44,765 nucleotides of DNA, taken from positions 1-44,765 of IMG/VR virus record IMGVR_UViG_3300020152_000001; one strand, given 5' to 3'. The position numbers and the translations under genes are program-made. The DNA comes from a virus. The notes below the pieces were generated by a model. The model searched no databases. It was given only the letters and a program-made list of their open reading frames with translations, and was not told the DNA's origin. Below are positions 20,905-28,667 of this stretch, in pieces; the first letter of the stretch is position 1, and each line of letters begins with the position of its first letter.

Positions 20905-21452
20905 TAGCTGGCTCCGTCAGCGGCCTCGGCGTCGCGCTGAAGTTCGTCGTTGAGTTGTGCGTTCTCAGTGAGGTTGTCGAACTCATCGAGAAGCGAACGA
21001 GGCGGTGGTTTAGCGCCTGCTGGTTGTTGCCGCTGTTGCGTCGTGCGAGCACCCGGCGGCGGATTTTTTGGGTCTTGCGGCGGGTCGTCGTAGCCTTTGA
21101 GCTTCGCCAATTCCTTCAGCGCGGAGACGGCGGCGGCCGGTGATTTTTTGTTCAGCTGGAAGTCTTCGACGATCTCTTTGTAGCGGTTGATGATCCACTC
21201 TTTGTTGATGCCGTCTTCGGTCTCGGTTTCGGCATTTAGATCGGCGGCGGCGGCGCGGCGGCGCTCTTCGAGATCATGGAGTTCGTTCTTGATCTCTTCG
21301 ACGCGTTCAAGGATTTCCGGCCGGCGAAACAGCTCGGATGCGTTGCCGTTGTTGCGGGCATAGCCCGCCTTCTCATAGGCATCGGCCTGCGTCATACCGC
21401 GAGCGCGATATTGGCACGCACGCTCTTGGCGATCGTTGGCGAGTTTAGGCAT
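20904..21452 (-). CDS. Terminase small subunit-like protein
   Basis: 182 aa. An N-terminal HTH-type segment (RQERACQYRARGMTQADAYEKAG, ARNNGNASELFRRPEILERV) with the Terminase_2-like pattern A-Y-x-x-AGY, a central charged helix with an acidic stretch (AETETEDGINKEW), and a Pro/Gln-rich C-terminal tail. It recognises phage DNA ends or pac sites and hands them to the large subunit. Immediately upstream of terL with overlapping stop and start. Confidence 0.85.
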   Translation of the reverse strand: MPKLANDRQERACQYRARGMTQADAYEKAGYARNNGNASELFRRPEILERVEEIKNELHDLEERRRAAAADLNAETETEDGINKEWIINRYKEIVEDFQLNKKSPAAAVSALKELAKLKGYDDPPQDPKNPPPGARTTQQRQQPAGAKPPPRSLLDEFDNLTENAQLNDELQRDAEAADGAS

Positions 21453-21491
21453 GGAGGATCACAAGTATTAGGCGCCGTGCGGCTGCGAGTT

Positions 21492-22052
21492 TCAGCTGCC
21501 GACGAGGAGGACTGGAGAGGCATCGCGGAGCGCTCCGCGAGGCATGAGCCCGAGATCAAGGCAGCCGTAGAATGCGATCATCGCGGCCTCGGCCTTGTCA
21601 GGCGTGGTGATGGAATTGGCGCAGAGCGGAAACAACTCTTTCGCCCGGGCCTTGCTCTCTTGCTTGTCGCGCGGTGCCCGGAGTTTCGCCTTCCAGGTTT
21701 GCGGTCGCACGTAGCTGATGGGGATGTCTCGACCGACGAGTACGCCCTTCACGCCGAAGGCGTTGGCTCCGAAGTTGAACGCCGAAGTCACGCCCATCTG
21801 CGGCGATGCGCTGACCTCTTCGATGTACGCGTGCGTTGGGTTCTTCAGGCCGATGAGCCGGCGGATTTCGTGGAGGTCGACGTAGTCCTTCGTCTTCGTT
21901 CGCGTGATCGAAAACTTCGGCATCGCGTAGATGCAAAGCGTCGACCGCTCCGGGTCGATAAAGGCCAGGGCCCCGTTCTTGCCGGGGTCAATGCCCAGGA
22001 CGCAGGGCGAGGACGTTTGGTCCGAAGAGTGAGACAACATTCGAGGAGGCAC
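21492..22052 (-). CDS. RuvC-like Holliday-junction resolvase
   Basis: 186 aa. RNase H-fold acidic residues: LGIDPGKNGALAF (Asp near 22), AYIEEVSASPQMG (Glu), and DKAEAAMIAFYG (Asp) near 165. This matches the phage RuvC-like group that resolves branched replication products before packaging. The start could be MPPRML or MLSH four codons later; both overlap the upstream gene by about 50-65 nt. The family core begins at CVLGIDPG. Confidence 0.88.
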   Translation of the reverse strand: MPPRMLSHSSDQTSSPCVLGIDPGKNGALAFIDPERSTLCIYAMPKFSITRTKTKDYVDLHEIRRLIGLKNPTHAYIEEVSASPQMGVTSAFNFGANAFGVKGVLVGRDIPISYVRPQTWKAKLRAPRDKQESKARAKELFPLCANSITTPDKAEAAMIAFYGCLDLGLMPRGALRDASPVLLVGS

Positions 22053-22338
22053 CGCTTTCGAGTTCCTTGGCGCCTTGTCGAAGTTTCGCTTCCACGGCCT
22101 CGGCCTTGATGAGGATCAGGACCAGGGCCTTATCGACCGGCCACCCGTGATGGAGGTCGAGATGCCGGGCTCGCTCGTAAGCGTCCGCGCTTTCACGCAG
22201 CGCCGACCGCAGGCAGCCGCGTATCCACACAGGACAGGCGACGTTCTCAGCGGCGAACCATAGGGTGACTTCCGGCAGCAGCTCACCGGCGATGAGGTCA
22301 TCGAGCACGGGCTGCGGCGGAATTGCGTGTTCCGGCAT
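21988..22338 (-). CDS. Hypothetical protein heading the terminase operon
   Basis: 116 aa, mostly helical (PVLDDLIAGELLPEVTLWFAAE, HGWPVDKALVLILIKAEAVEAKL). Its ATG lies only 9 nt beyond the -10 box of the promoter at 22348-22375, so its message would be almost or entirely leaderless. Co-transcribed with the resolvase and terminase genes. Function unknown. Confidence 0.75.
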   Translation of the reverse strand: MPEHAIPPQPVLDDLIAGELLPEVTLWFAAENVACPVWIRGCLRSALRESADAYERARHLDLHHGWPVDKALVLILIKAEAVEAKLRQGAKELESGASSNVVSLFGPNVLALRPGH

Positions 22339-22347
22339 GCCTGACGA

Positions 22348-22375
22348 CCATGTCAGCCAGACTAACGCTTGTCAA
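22348..22375 (-). promoter_or_regulatory. Promoter of the resolvase-terminase operon
   Basis: Minus strand TTGACA, 16 nt, ACATGG with G before it; TAAGCGATA precedes the -35 and a TTTTAACG site lies further upstream. The start codon is ~9 nt from the -10. Confidence 0.7.
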
Positions 22376-23061
22376 TATCGCTTACGGCTCAAAGAGCGTT
22401 AAAAGCGTTCAGAGGTCGCGAATTGTCCTCAGGCTGGAGTGAGGGACGGCTGCGTATCAGCCAACCCAACGCCCCAGTACCCTTTGACCCAACGCCCCGA
22501 TACCCTTCCACGCTCTGTTTCGCCATAATTCTCTTCCCAGTAGAACTGCTACAGTAATCTCCATTACAGTAACATTTCTGTAGCACTTCTGTATCCAACA
22601 TCTAGTACCCAACGACCCAACACACCCACTATATCTATTACTTCTTCTCCAATTAAGATATGTTGTTACAGTGCTACAGGAAAATCACCTCTGACCTCCT
22701 CGGCCGCCTCTTCCCACCTAAAAGCGAATTTCATTTGGGGAATTCCCCCGTCTCTCCACCCCAAATGCCCTGGAAAATCCCAGCGACTGGAGGCGGCATT
22801 TTTTCTGTAACACTGTAGCAGCTCTACATATAGTAGACCCAACGCCCCAATACGCATCAAAACCACTATATCGTGGATACAGAAGTGCTACAGAAGCGAC
22901 TTCGCATCTGTAACACCTGTAGCAGCGTCCCCCGCTCCGACTTCGAGGTCATCGGAAAAAATCTGGTCTCACCCGCGTTGACCGTCCGCGCTCTCGGAGG
23001 CCTTGACGGCGTTGGGTCGATGTTAACGCCCTTCAGGCAGTTTTACCGCCGGAGGGACCAA
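22376..23061. repeat. Divergent intergenic region with inverted and direct repeats
   Basis: About 690 bp between leftward and rightward transcription, AT-richer than its surroundings. A 22-bp perfect inverted repeat (core TCTGTAGCACTTCTGTATCC) lies at 22576-22597 and 22874-22895. Direct repeats: TAGTA(GA)CCCAACGMCCCAA at 22603 and 22831, and CCACTATATC at 22626 and 22863. CTGTAACA/CTGTAGCAG motifs recur at ~22650-22680, 22805 and 22910. A 9-bp stem CATTTGGGG/CCCCAAATG lies at 22732-22767. ACCCAACGC occurs three times. Possible replication origin or control region. Confidence 0.65.
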
Positions 23062-24063
23062 ATGCGTTTATTCGCCGCCGCCGTGGTTTTGGCTCTAGGG
23101 GCTTGCGCCAGCAGCGAGACCATGCGCGGTCTCCAGGCGCCAGAGCCCGCGCCCCGTGGCCTCATCATCTTCCCCGAGAGCCATCGCTTCCGCGACAGCG
23201 TCTACATCGAATACATCTCCGGCGTCAGCGAACACTCCTATGTCTTCGCCGAACCCAACGCCAATATCATGAGGCAGCTTCTGTATCGCGCCCTGGAGAA
23301 CTCCGGGGCCCGAGCGGCGACGATGACCAGGGCCCGCTATGGCCTCCGCGTCGAAGTCTCCGAAGCCCAGGGGCCGGGCCCCGGGACCGATTTCACCTCC
23401 CGCCTCCGGACCACCTACATCCTCGTCGAGCGCAACAGCGGTCGCGAAGTCTGGCGCCATGAAGCCACCTCGGAGGGTTTCGCCAACTACGTCTCCTGGA
23501 ACGAGAACGACCTCCGAACGGCGACACAGCGGAGCTGGCGGGCGACGCGGGCCGCCGCTGTCGCCGGCCTCCTGCCGGCGGGACTAGACCTCGCCTTCGA
23601 TGTTGAAGGCAGCATCAACGACTTCGAAGATCGCAGCAACGATGAGACGGGACCCTGGCGGGGCTACGACGAGTGGACAGAGGCCGATTGGGATGCGTTC
23701 TGGCAAATCTACAGCCAGACGCTTTTGGCCTCCGCCCTCTACGGCCCCGTGACCGTCGTCGGCGAGAACGTCAACCCCTGGAACTTCCTCCCCTGGGCCG
23801 ATGACGAAGCCGCCGCGATCGCCGCCTCTTCGAGTGGGACCTGGAGAAACGAGCGCGTCGGCAGCGTGCGTGCGGCCCGCGCCAATTATCGAGCCGCCAG
23901 CCACAACGTCACCTCTTTCCTCATGGCCTTCACCGAGTTTTCGGATGTCGAACTCACGCCGGTGTTGCCTTGCTACGGCGACGCCGAAGTCGAGGCCCTT
24001 AAGCTCGCGCTGATGGCGAGAGGCCATGGCTTCAGGACGGACTCTTGCCGCCTCCGGCGCTAG
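23062..24063 (+). CDS. Secreted lipoprotein
   Basis: 333 aa. MRLFAAAVVLALGACASSE is a lipoprotein signal (lipobox LGAC, Cys 15). The start is chosen by GGAGGGACCAA just upstream; a longer frame exists but lacks this signal. The mature part is mixed alpha/beta with FPESHRFRDSVYIEYISGVSE, RYGLRVEVSEAQG, TYILVERNSGREVWRHEA, resembling cellular periplasmic lipoproteins more than phage structural proteins. First rightward gene. By analogy with other phage lipoproteins it could alter the host surface or block superinfection; this is an inference. Confidence 0.82.
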   Translation: MRLFAAAVVLALGACASSETMRGLQAPEPAPRGLIIFPESHRFRDSVYIEYISGVSEHSYVFAEPNANIMRQLLYRALENSGARAATMTRARYGLRVEVSEAQGPGPGTDFTSRLRTTYILVERNSGREVWRHEATSEGFANYVSWNENDLRTATQRSWRATRAAAVAGLLPAGLDLAFDVEGSINDFEDRSNDETGPWRGYDEWTEADWDAFWQIYSQTLLASALYGPVTVVGENVNPWNFLPWADDEAAAIAASSSGTWRNERVGSVRAARANYRAASHNVTSFLMAFTEFSDVELTPVLPCYGDAEVEALKLALMARGHGFRTDSCRLRR

Positions 24064-24096
24064 GCAGGCTCCACGCCTTCTAGTACCATCGTCGGA

Positions 24097-24432
24097 ATGA
24101 ACCCGCCTAAGATCATGGCCGCTCTTGCTCGCGATCTCGTCGCCGCGCAGGCCGAAGTCAAAAACTTCATCGCCAGCGTCAGGCCCGGCGACAAATACTC
24201 GCCGGCTAAGCTCTTCCCCGAACCCCGCCGCCGGGCCTTGTTCAAGCAGCTCCTGCGCGTCTACGCCCCGGGGTTCAAAGCCAGAGCCGGCGTCATCGTC
24301 GAAGTCGGCGTCATCGACATCAAGGCCGGCGACGATCTCGTCGTCGAGGCCTCTGGACTCTACCGGCGCATCGCCCGCATGGACTCCAGAAGCTTCGAGC
24401 TGCTGTCTTCGATGATCAACATCCCCACGTGA
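24097..24432 (+). CDS. Hypothetical protein
   Basis: 111 aa. A helical N-terminal part (IMAALARDLVAAQAEVKNFIASV) and strands near the C-terminal end (AGVIVEVGVIDIKAGDDLVVEAS). It is the last gene before the next promoter and has no recognisable domain. Confidence 0.75.
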   Translation: MNPPKIMAALARDLVAAQAEVKNFIASVRPGDKYSPAKLFPEPRRRALFKQLLRVYAPGFKARAGVIVEVGVIDIKAGDDLVVEASGLYRRIARMDSRSFELLSSMINIPT

Positions 24433-24458
24433 TTAACTCCCTTCGGCGTAAGTTTGAC

Positions 24459-24486
24459 TTGACGGCCGCTAGTCTCCGTGACATAA
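24459..24486 (+). promoter_or_regulatory. Promoter
   Basis: TTGACG, 16 nt, ACATAA with G before it, preceded by GGCGTAAGTTTGAC. GATTAACT lies ~20 nt upstream. It drives the Cys/His protein gene. Confidence 0.75.
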
Positions 24487-24525
24487 CCTTCGCAACTACG
24501 AAGCGAAACGGAGAGACACGACGGC

Positions 24526-25212
24526 ATGACGAAGCGCTACCCCGACCCCTCTGAGCCCGTTGCCGATTGGATGCTGTCGGGGTTCACGTTCGGCGAGCGC
24601 GCTGAAATCCGCCGGCGCCGGAAGGCGTGGCTGGCGCAGAACCGCGAGAAGCTCGAAGCCGAGAAGAAGCGCACGGCCCGCACCTGTCAGATTTGCGGCC
24701 GGCCTATTCACGCCGAGACCGGCGTCATCGCCCATCATGGATACACCCGCCCTTATCCCGGCGTCCAAACGAATTCCTGCTTCGGCGCCCGGCATCCCAG
24801 CTGGGAGCGCAGCCGTGATTGCCTCGGCGAGTGGATTGCCATGGTCACGCGCTGGCGCGATCTCGCCTTCGCCGCCGCCAAGGCCACCCGCGAAGAGACA
24901 CAGCCGGCCTATTACGGCGTCCGGTATTACAGTCGCGGCCACGTCCTCGCCGACAAGAGCGGGTACGTGACGCAGTCGTTCCCAGTCACCCGCGAGACCT
25001 TCGCCTGGGTGCAGGGCATCGCTCTGGCCCGCATTCACGCCATCCTCCCCTATCGTCCGGAAGAGTACCTGAAGACCTTCGAGACCGTCCGCGATGAGAC
25101 CGCCGCCGGCTATGATCGCGATGGCGAACGCTGGGAGATCGAGCGCAAACACTGCCAGGAACGCTACGACTCCTGGGTCCAGCTCGAAGGCGACGACGGG
25201 CAGCCTCTATAA
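24526..25212 (+). CDS. Cys/His-rich putative zinc-binding protein
   Basis: 228 aa. A Cys/His cluster at ~52-100: TCQICGRPIHAETGVIAHHGY, CFGARHP, RDCL, giving at least four Cys and several His as zinc ligands. The remainder is helical and charged (TRWRDLAFAAAKATREE; ERWEIERKHCQERYDSW). Similar Cys/His proteins occur in phages and plasmids of alphaproteobacteria. A nucleic-acid-binding role is likely, but no substrate can be named. Sole gene of its promoter-led unit; RBS GGAGAG ~15 nt before the ATG. Confidence 0.8.
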   Translation: MTKRYPDPSEPVADWMLSGFTFGERAEIRRRRKAWLAQNREKLEAEKKRTARTCQICGRPIHAETGVIAHHGYTRPYPGVQTNSCFGARHPSWERSRDCLGEWIAMVTRWRDLAFAAAKATREETQPAYYGVRYYSRGHVLADKSGYVTQSFPVTRETFAWVQGIALARIHAILPYRPEEYLKTFETVRDETAAGYDRDGERWEIERKHCQERYDSWVQLEGDDGQPL

Positions 25213-25237
25213 AGAGAGTTAATCGCGTAAGTTTCGC

Positions 25238-25265
25238 TTGCATGATGTCAGCTTGTATGACACCA
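25238..25265 (+). promoter_or_regulatory. Promoter of the 25.3-30.0 kb operon
   Basis: TTGCAT, 16 nt, ACACCA with G before it, preceded by GCGTAAGTTTCGC; AGTTAATC lies ~15 nt further upstream. It leads a long run of overlapping genes. Confidence 0.65.
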
Positions 25266-25296
25266 TGCAATCACTGAAAGCAAAGGGGAGCCACGA

Positions 25297-25416
25297 GTGA
25301 AGTTCAAAGTCTGGACGCCGCGTCCCCGGAAGTTCTCGACCATGGTCGAAGCCAGCGCCCATGCGCAGGCCTACTTCCAACGCACAGGCATCGTCGTGGC
25401 TATCACCGATGCCTAA
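25297..25416 (+). CDS. 39-aa peptide with GTG start
   Basis: VKFKVWTPRPRKFSTMVEAS, then AHAQAYFQRTGIVVAITDA. GGGGAG lies 8 nt before the GTG. Its stop overlaps the next gene's start by 8 nt. A small beta-alpha-beta-like peptide. Function unknown. Confidence 0.65.
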   Translation: MKFKVWTPRPRKFSTMVEASAHAQAYFQRTGIVVAITDA

Positions 25417-25861
25417 GGCCAGCGCCGAAATCCACGCGAAGGTCGCGGCCATGGATGCCGGCGATCTCGCGCGTCTGGTTTTCGCCAAGGCCGGCGCCGC
25501 CGCCTGGGAGCCGCCGGAGCCCAATCACCCGACTATCATCAAGCTCATCGATGCCGGCTACCTGCGACGCTGCGACATGCGCTGCGGCTTCGAGCGGTTT
25601 CGAGACACCGGCGTCAAGTGGACTGAAGCCGGCCTCGCCGTCGTCCGCCCGCAGATCGACTGGAAGCAGCGAGCCGAAGCCGCCATCGATGCCGCTGAGA
25701 AGCATCTGAGCAAGGCGAGTATGCGCTCGTCGGCGGAACTAGCCCTCGACGACGCAAAGCTCTGGCACGCGCGGGAGTGTTTCGACACCGCTGTGGCCCG
25801 AGCCCGCGATAGCCTCGCCTACAGCGTCGGCGTCTTCCATGAGGACTATCGCAACGCATGA
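25409..25861 (+). CDS. Hypothetical helical protein
   Basis: 150 aa. The N-terminal half resembles a winged-helix-like segment (PTIIKLIDAGYLRRCDMRCGFERFRDTGVKWTEAGLAVV broken into helix-turn-strand), and the C-terminal half is a helical hairpin (AEAAIDAAEKHLSK, AKLWHARECFDTAVARAR). The DAGYL..VKWTEAGL pattern is like that of small phage proteins with marR-like wings; DNA binding is possible but unproven. ATG overlaps the preceding gene. Confidence 0.75.
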   Translation: MPKASAEIHAKVAAMDAGDLARLVFAKAGAAAWEPPEPNHPTIIKLIDAGYLRRCDMRCGFERFRDTGVKWTEAGLAVVRPQIDWKQRAEAAIDAAEKHLSKASMRSSAELALDDAKLWHARECFDTAVARARDSLAYSVGVFHEDYRNA

Positions 25862-26097
25862 ACCGCTTCATCGTCTCTCGCACCTATTTCGATCGCCGGC
25901 ACGAGCAGGATGTCACCGAGTATCTTCGGATCGACATCAACTTCGGCACCTTTCTTTGGGGCCACCGCAGCAGCGCCGCCGATATGACGCTGGTGGAGGC
26001 CGCGACGCTCGTCCGCATGTTCGAATCCGTCCCCAACAGTGACGGCGACAGCTGGGGCGACTTCGACAAACCCAGCTATGGAGTGTCGCGCCTGTGA
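25858..26097 (+). CDS. Hypothetical protein
   Basis: 79 aa: FIVSRTYFDRRHEQDVTEYL, IDINFGTFLWGHRSSAADM, ending in an acidic Asp/Ser/Trp stretch. ATGA overlap with the upstream stop. No domain recognised. Confidence 0.72.
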   Translation: MNRFIVSRTYFDRRHEQDVTEYLRIDINFGTFLWGHRSSAADMTLVEAATLVRMFESVPNSDGDSWGDFDKPSYGVSRL

Positions 26098-26489
26098 TGA
26101 ACGCCGCCGACCTCTATCTCGCGCTCTCGGCGCAGCCTTCAGACCAGCCCGTGTACGTCGAAGTCTCGGGAAAGTGGCTGAAGCTCGTCCACGCTGATGA
26201 GTCGCTGTCGCATCGGATTCTCGGAGTCCAGGGGCCGGTCTTCGTCCTGCACGCGCTACCGGAGACCGCCGACTTCGATCTCTGCGTCTACAAACACTCG
26301 CGTGGTTGGGCCATTGCCAGACGCGGCACCCAACGCGCCCGAGCCGTCTTCACAGGCGCATCGGCGAAGCAGAAGGCGCTCACCCGCGCCCGCCGCATCG
26401 CCACGCTTCACTATCGCCAGAACGGCGTCCATCCCCGCATCTTCGTCCATCGCAGCGACGGCCTAGTCGAAGCGGTGATCGCGCAATGA
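26097..26489 (+). CDS. Hypothetical protein
   Basis: 130 aa. A strand-rich N-terminal half (PVYVEVSGKWLKLVHADESL, GPVFVLHALPETADFDLCVY), then basic helices (GTQRARAVFTGASAKQKALT). It contains an in-frame ACCCAACGC (codons for Thr-Gln-Arg). It begins at an ATG overlapping the previous stop; a GTG one codon earlier is an alternative. Unknown function. Confidence 0.73.
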   Translation: MNAADLYLALSAQPSDQPVYVEVSGKWLKLVHADESLSHRILGVQGPVFVLHALPETADFDLCVYKHSRGWAIARRGTQRARAVFTGASAKQKALTRARRIATLHYRQNGVHPRIFVHRSDGLVEAVIAQ

Positions 26490-26668
26490 AGAAGCTCACC
26501 CGCAAACAGCTGCTGAACGTCGTCGTTCAGTGCCAAGTTCTCTTCGGAGAAATCCGAGGTGCCTATGACAACGATCGAGGCATCGATCGCGCGTCCCTCA
26601 TCCACGCAAAGACGCAAGTCGGAGAGCAACTCTGCATCGACGCCCTGACGGCGGAGGACCCGCAATGA
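26486..26668 (+). CDS. 60-aa helical peptide
   Basis: MKKLTRKQLLNVVVQCQVLF is a basic-amphipathic helix, followed by an acidic C-terminal part. ATGA overlap on both sides. Unknown function. Confidence 0.7.
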   Translation: MKKLTRKQLLNVVVQCQVLFGEIRGAYDNDRGIDRASLIHAKTQVGEQLCIDALTAEDPQ

Positions 26669-26982
26669 CGTTCTCTCGCCTTGCGCCGACGCCCTACGAC
26701 CAGCTGCCGGAGCAGCGTGTCGTCAGCTATCGCACTCGTGGCGGCGACGCCGGCATCGTCCTCATCGGCATCGAGCCCGGCGACGGCGGCGACAGACTTA
26801 TCTACGAACGCGCCACGCGATCCGCCGGTGCGTGGCAACGCGCCGTCAGAGCTTGGTTGCCCGAGCACGCAGAACAACAGCCGGCCTTCTATCTCGACAG
26901 CGACGGCGACCATCACTTCATCGGCAGCGCGATTGAAATCATGCCGCCTTGGTTTCGAGACAAAGAGGTACTGACGGCATGA
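26665..26982 (+). CDS. Hypothetical protein
   Basis: 105 aa, alpha/beta; acidic Gly-rich turns (GDAGIVLIGIEPGDGGD) and an aromatic C-terminal part (HHFIGSAIEIMPPWFRDKE). Coupled to both neighbours by ATGA. No family recognised. Confidence 0.72.
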   Translation: MTFSRLAPTPYDQLPEQRVVSYRTRGGDAGIVLIGIEPGDGGDRLIYERATRSAGAWQRAVRAWLPEHAEQQPAFYLDSDGDHHFIGSAIEIMPPWFRDKEVLTA

Positions 26983-27353
26983 AAAACAACTTCGTCAAAG
27001 CGCCATCTCGCCAGAGACTCGTTGAACTCCACGCATGGTGGGAGCGTAATTGCTTCAGCACCGATCAAAGCCATGAGTTTTCGTCTTTGGCGGGCAAGCT
27101 CTTCGCCTACATCGCAGAGGTCGACCCCGACCTCGCGCGTGAATTCGAAGCCAACAACCCGCCACCACCGCCGCCGGCGCCGAAGAAGGCCGGCGACCTT
27201 CTCAGCGACGAAGAGGCCAAAGCCATCGTCCTCCTCGGCGGCGTCGTCGAACCCTACGACCCAACGCTCCACTGCGATAACAAATGTCTCAGACGCGGCG
27301 CCTGCGACAGCTGCCCGCACCATCGCCTCGTCACTCCGCCGGTGTTCGCCTGA
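26979..27353 (+). CDS. Protein with C-terminal Cys/His cluster
   Basis: 124 aa. The N-terminal half is helical (QRLVELHAWWERNCFS, AGKLFAYIAEVDPDLAREFE). A Pro-rich linker (NNPPPPPPAPKK) separates it from a C-terminal Cys/His motif HCDNKCLRRGACDSCPHH that could coordinate zinc. Possibly a nucleic-acid- or protein-binding adaptor. The ATG overlaps the upstream stop. Confidence 0.75.
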   Translation: MKNNFVKAPSRQRLVELHAWWERNCFSTDQSHEFSSLAGKLFAYIAEVDPDLAREFEANNPPPPPPAPKKAGDLLSDEEAKAIVLLGGVVEPYDPTLHCDNKCLRRGACDSCPHHRLVTPPVFA

Positions 27354-27835
27354 TGTCGAGACCCGGAAAGGCAAAGCGCGAGGCCCGCCGCCAAAAGCGG
27401 ATTGCCGAAGGCCGCACCGAGGACAAGCTCGTGCCCCTCGGCGTCGTCACCGGACCCGCGTCTGAGCAACCTCGACGCATGCGCGAACTCGCGGCCAACC
27501 TCTGCGCCCGGGCCCGTGCCTTCGATCGCGGCGACGTGTCCAACACCAGCACCGGGCTTCTCTACAACGCCGGCTCCGCACTCGCGTATGCCGCCGATCG
27601 TCTTGACGCCGTCGACCTGAAGTACGGCACCCGCGTTCGCCTTCGCGTCGCCAAGTGGGGACGGGAAGAGCGCCTGAACAACGACGTGCAACTCAAAGCC
27701 GGAGAAGAAGGACGCATCACCGAAGTTCGACGCTGGGGTCCGAAGCCCGACAACGTCGAATACGAGGTCAGCATCGACGCGCGGCCGGGTGTGGTGACGA
27801 AGTTCGACGGCGTCATTGGTTTCGAGGTCATCTGA
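27353..27835 (+). CDS. Tandem paralogue 1: helical head plus beta-barrel-like C terminus
   Basis: 160 aa. A basic N terminus (RPGKAKREARRQKRIAEG), a helical middle, and a C-terminal ~70 residues (GTRVRLRVAKWGREERLNND, AGEEGRITEVRRW, IGFEVI) shared with the next two genes. The V-R-x-G-x-x-G-x-I-strand pattern resembles SH3/KOW-type barrels. TGATG overlap with the upstream gene. Confidence 0.75.
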   Translation: MSRPGKAKREARRQKRIAEGRTEDKLVPLGVVTGPASEQPRRMRELAANLCARARAFDRGDVSNTSTGLLYNAGSALAYAADRLDAVDLKYGTRVRLRVAKWGREERLNNDVQLKAGEEGRITEVRRWGPKPDNVEYEVSIDARPGVVTKFDGVIGFEVI

Positions 27836-28227
27836 TGTCTGAGACACTGCCCCTCTTCTCGTCACCGCTGCCAAAATTCCTGGAGCAAGTGGAACGCCGC
27901 GTCGACGAACGCACGACATTGGCCGGCCTCAGCGTCGAAGACTATCGCAGCCGCATCCCCATGGAGCCCGCGATTGTAACTCACATGTGCCGAGAACTCC
28001 GCAAGCGCGCGGTGACGATCGGCAGCCGGCTTCGCACGCTGAAGACCACATACGGCAGCGTCTATCGCGGTGGCGTCGCTCATCGTCTCGAAGCCGGCGT
28101 CGAAGGCGTGGTCGTGCAGATGAACCGCGTCGACTATGACGACGGGATCGAGATCACGATGGCCTGCGACGACACCTATAGGATGATCTCGCTGACGAAG
28201 GCCGAGGAATACGAGGTCATCGGATGA
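27835..28227 (+). CDS. Tandem paralogue 2: beta-barrel-like protein
   Basis: 130 aa. A helical N-terminal half (PKFLEQVERRVDERTTLAGL, IVTHMCRELRKRAVT) then the shared C-terminal module: IGSRLRTLKTTYGSVYRGG, EAGVEGVVVQMNRV, AEEYEVIG. Begins at a TGATG overlap. Function unknown; the repeated module suggests a binding domain. Confidence 0.78.
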   Translation: MSETLPLFSSPLPKFLEQVERRVDERTTLAGLSVEDYRSRIPMEPAIVTHMCRELRKRAVTIGSRLRTLKTTYGSVYRGGVAHRLEAGVEGVVVQMNRVDYDDGIEITMACDDTYRMISLTKAEEYEVIG

Positions 28228-28667
28228 GCGAACGCTGGCAATGGCACGGTGACTACCTGAAGATCGGAGACCCGGACTGGGTCGCCGAAGCCACAGAGCC
28301 GACTGCTAGCGCGCTGTCGTTCGGCGTCTTCGACGGCGGCATGGCCGTGAACACACCACGAGGCCGGCAGCGCGCGCGTTCCGGAGATTGGCTGTATCTC
28401 GCCGACAACGGCGACGTTTGGCTGGTGCCGCAGGCATTGTCTGATGTCCTAGGCGCAAGCAGACTTTCGATCGGCAGCCGCGTCCGCACCAAGATCGAGA
28501 CCTACGGCGGCAGCTACGTGGGTTCGACGACGTTTCACTTCAACGCCGGCATCGAGGGCGAAGTCGTCCGCCTGACGAAGAACTCCACCGGCGTCACCGT
28601 CGACATCCTAAGCGACGGAGCCGTTTACATCAGCGCCGACGCCGAAGCCTTCGAGGTCATCGGATGA
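28224..28667 (+). CDS. Tandem paralogue 3: beta-barrel-like protein
   Basis: 147 aa. A strand-rich N-terminal domain (GDYLKIGDPDWVAEATEP, GDWLYLADNGDVWLVPQ) then the shared module IGSRVRTKIETYGGSYVGS, NAGIEGEVVRLTKN, AEAFEVIG. The C termini of paralogues 2 and 3 are the most alike (EVIG ends in both). ATGA overlap. Confidence 0.78.
   Translation: MSERWQWHGDYLKIGDPDWVAEATEPTASALSFGVFDGGMAVNTPRGRQRARSGDWLYLADNGDVWLVPQALSDVLGASRLSIGSRVRTKIETYGGSYVGSTTFHFNAGIEGEVVRLTKNSTGVTVDILSDGAVYISADAEAFEVIG

Noticed and set aside
22666-22866. 66-codon leftward frame in the divergent intergenic region
   Set aside because: Overlaps the repeats and a 9-bp stem, lacks a ribosome-binding site, and its composition looks random.
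22999-23030. Promoter TTGACG..TTAACG before the lipoprotein gene
   Set aside because: Spacing is 14 rather than 16 nt and it overlaps a nonamer; possible, but not supported well enough to list.
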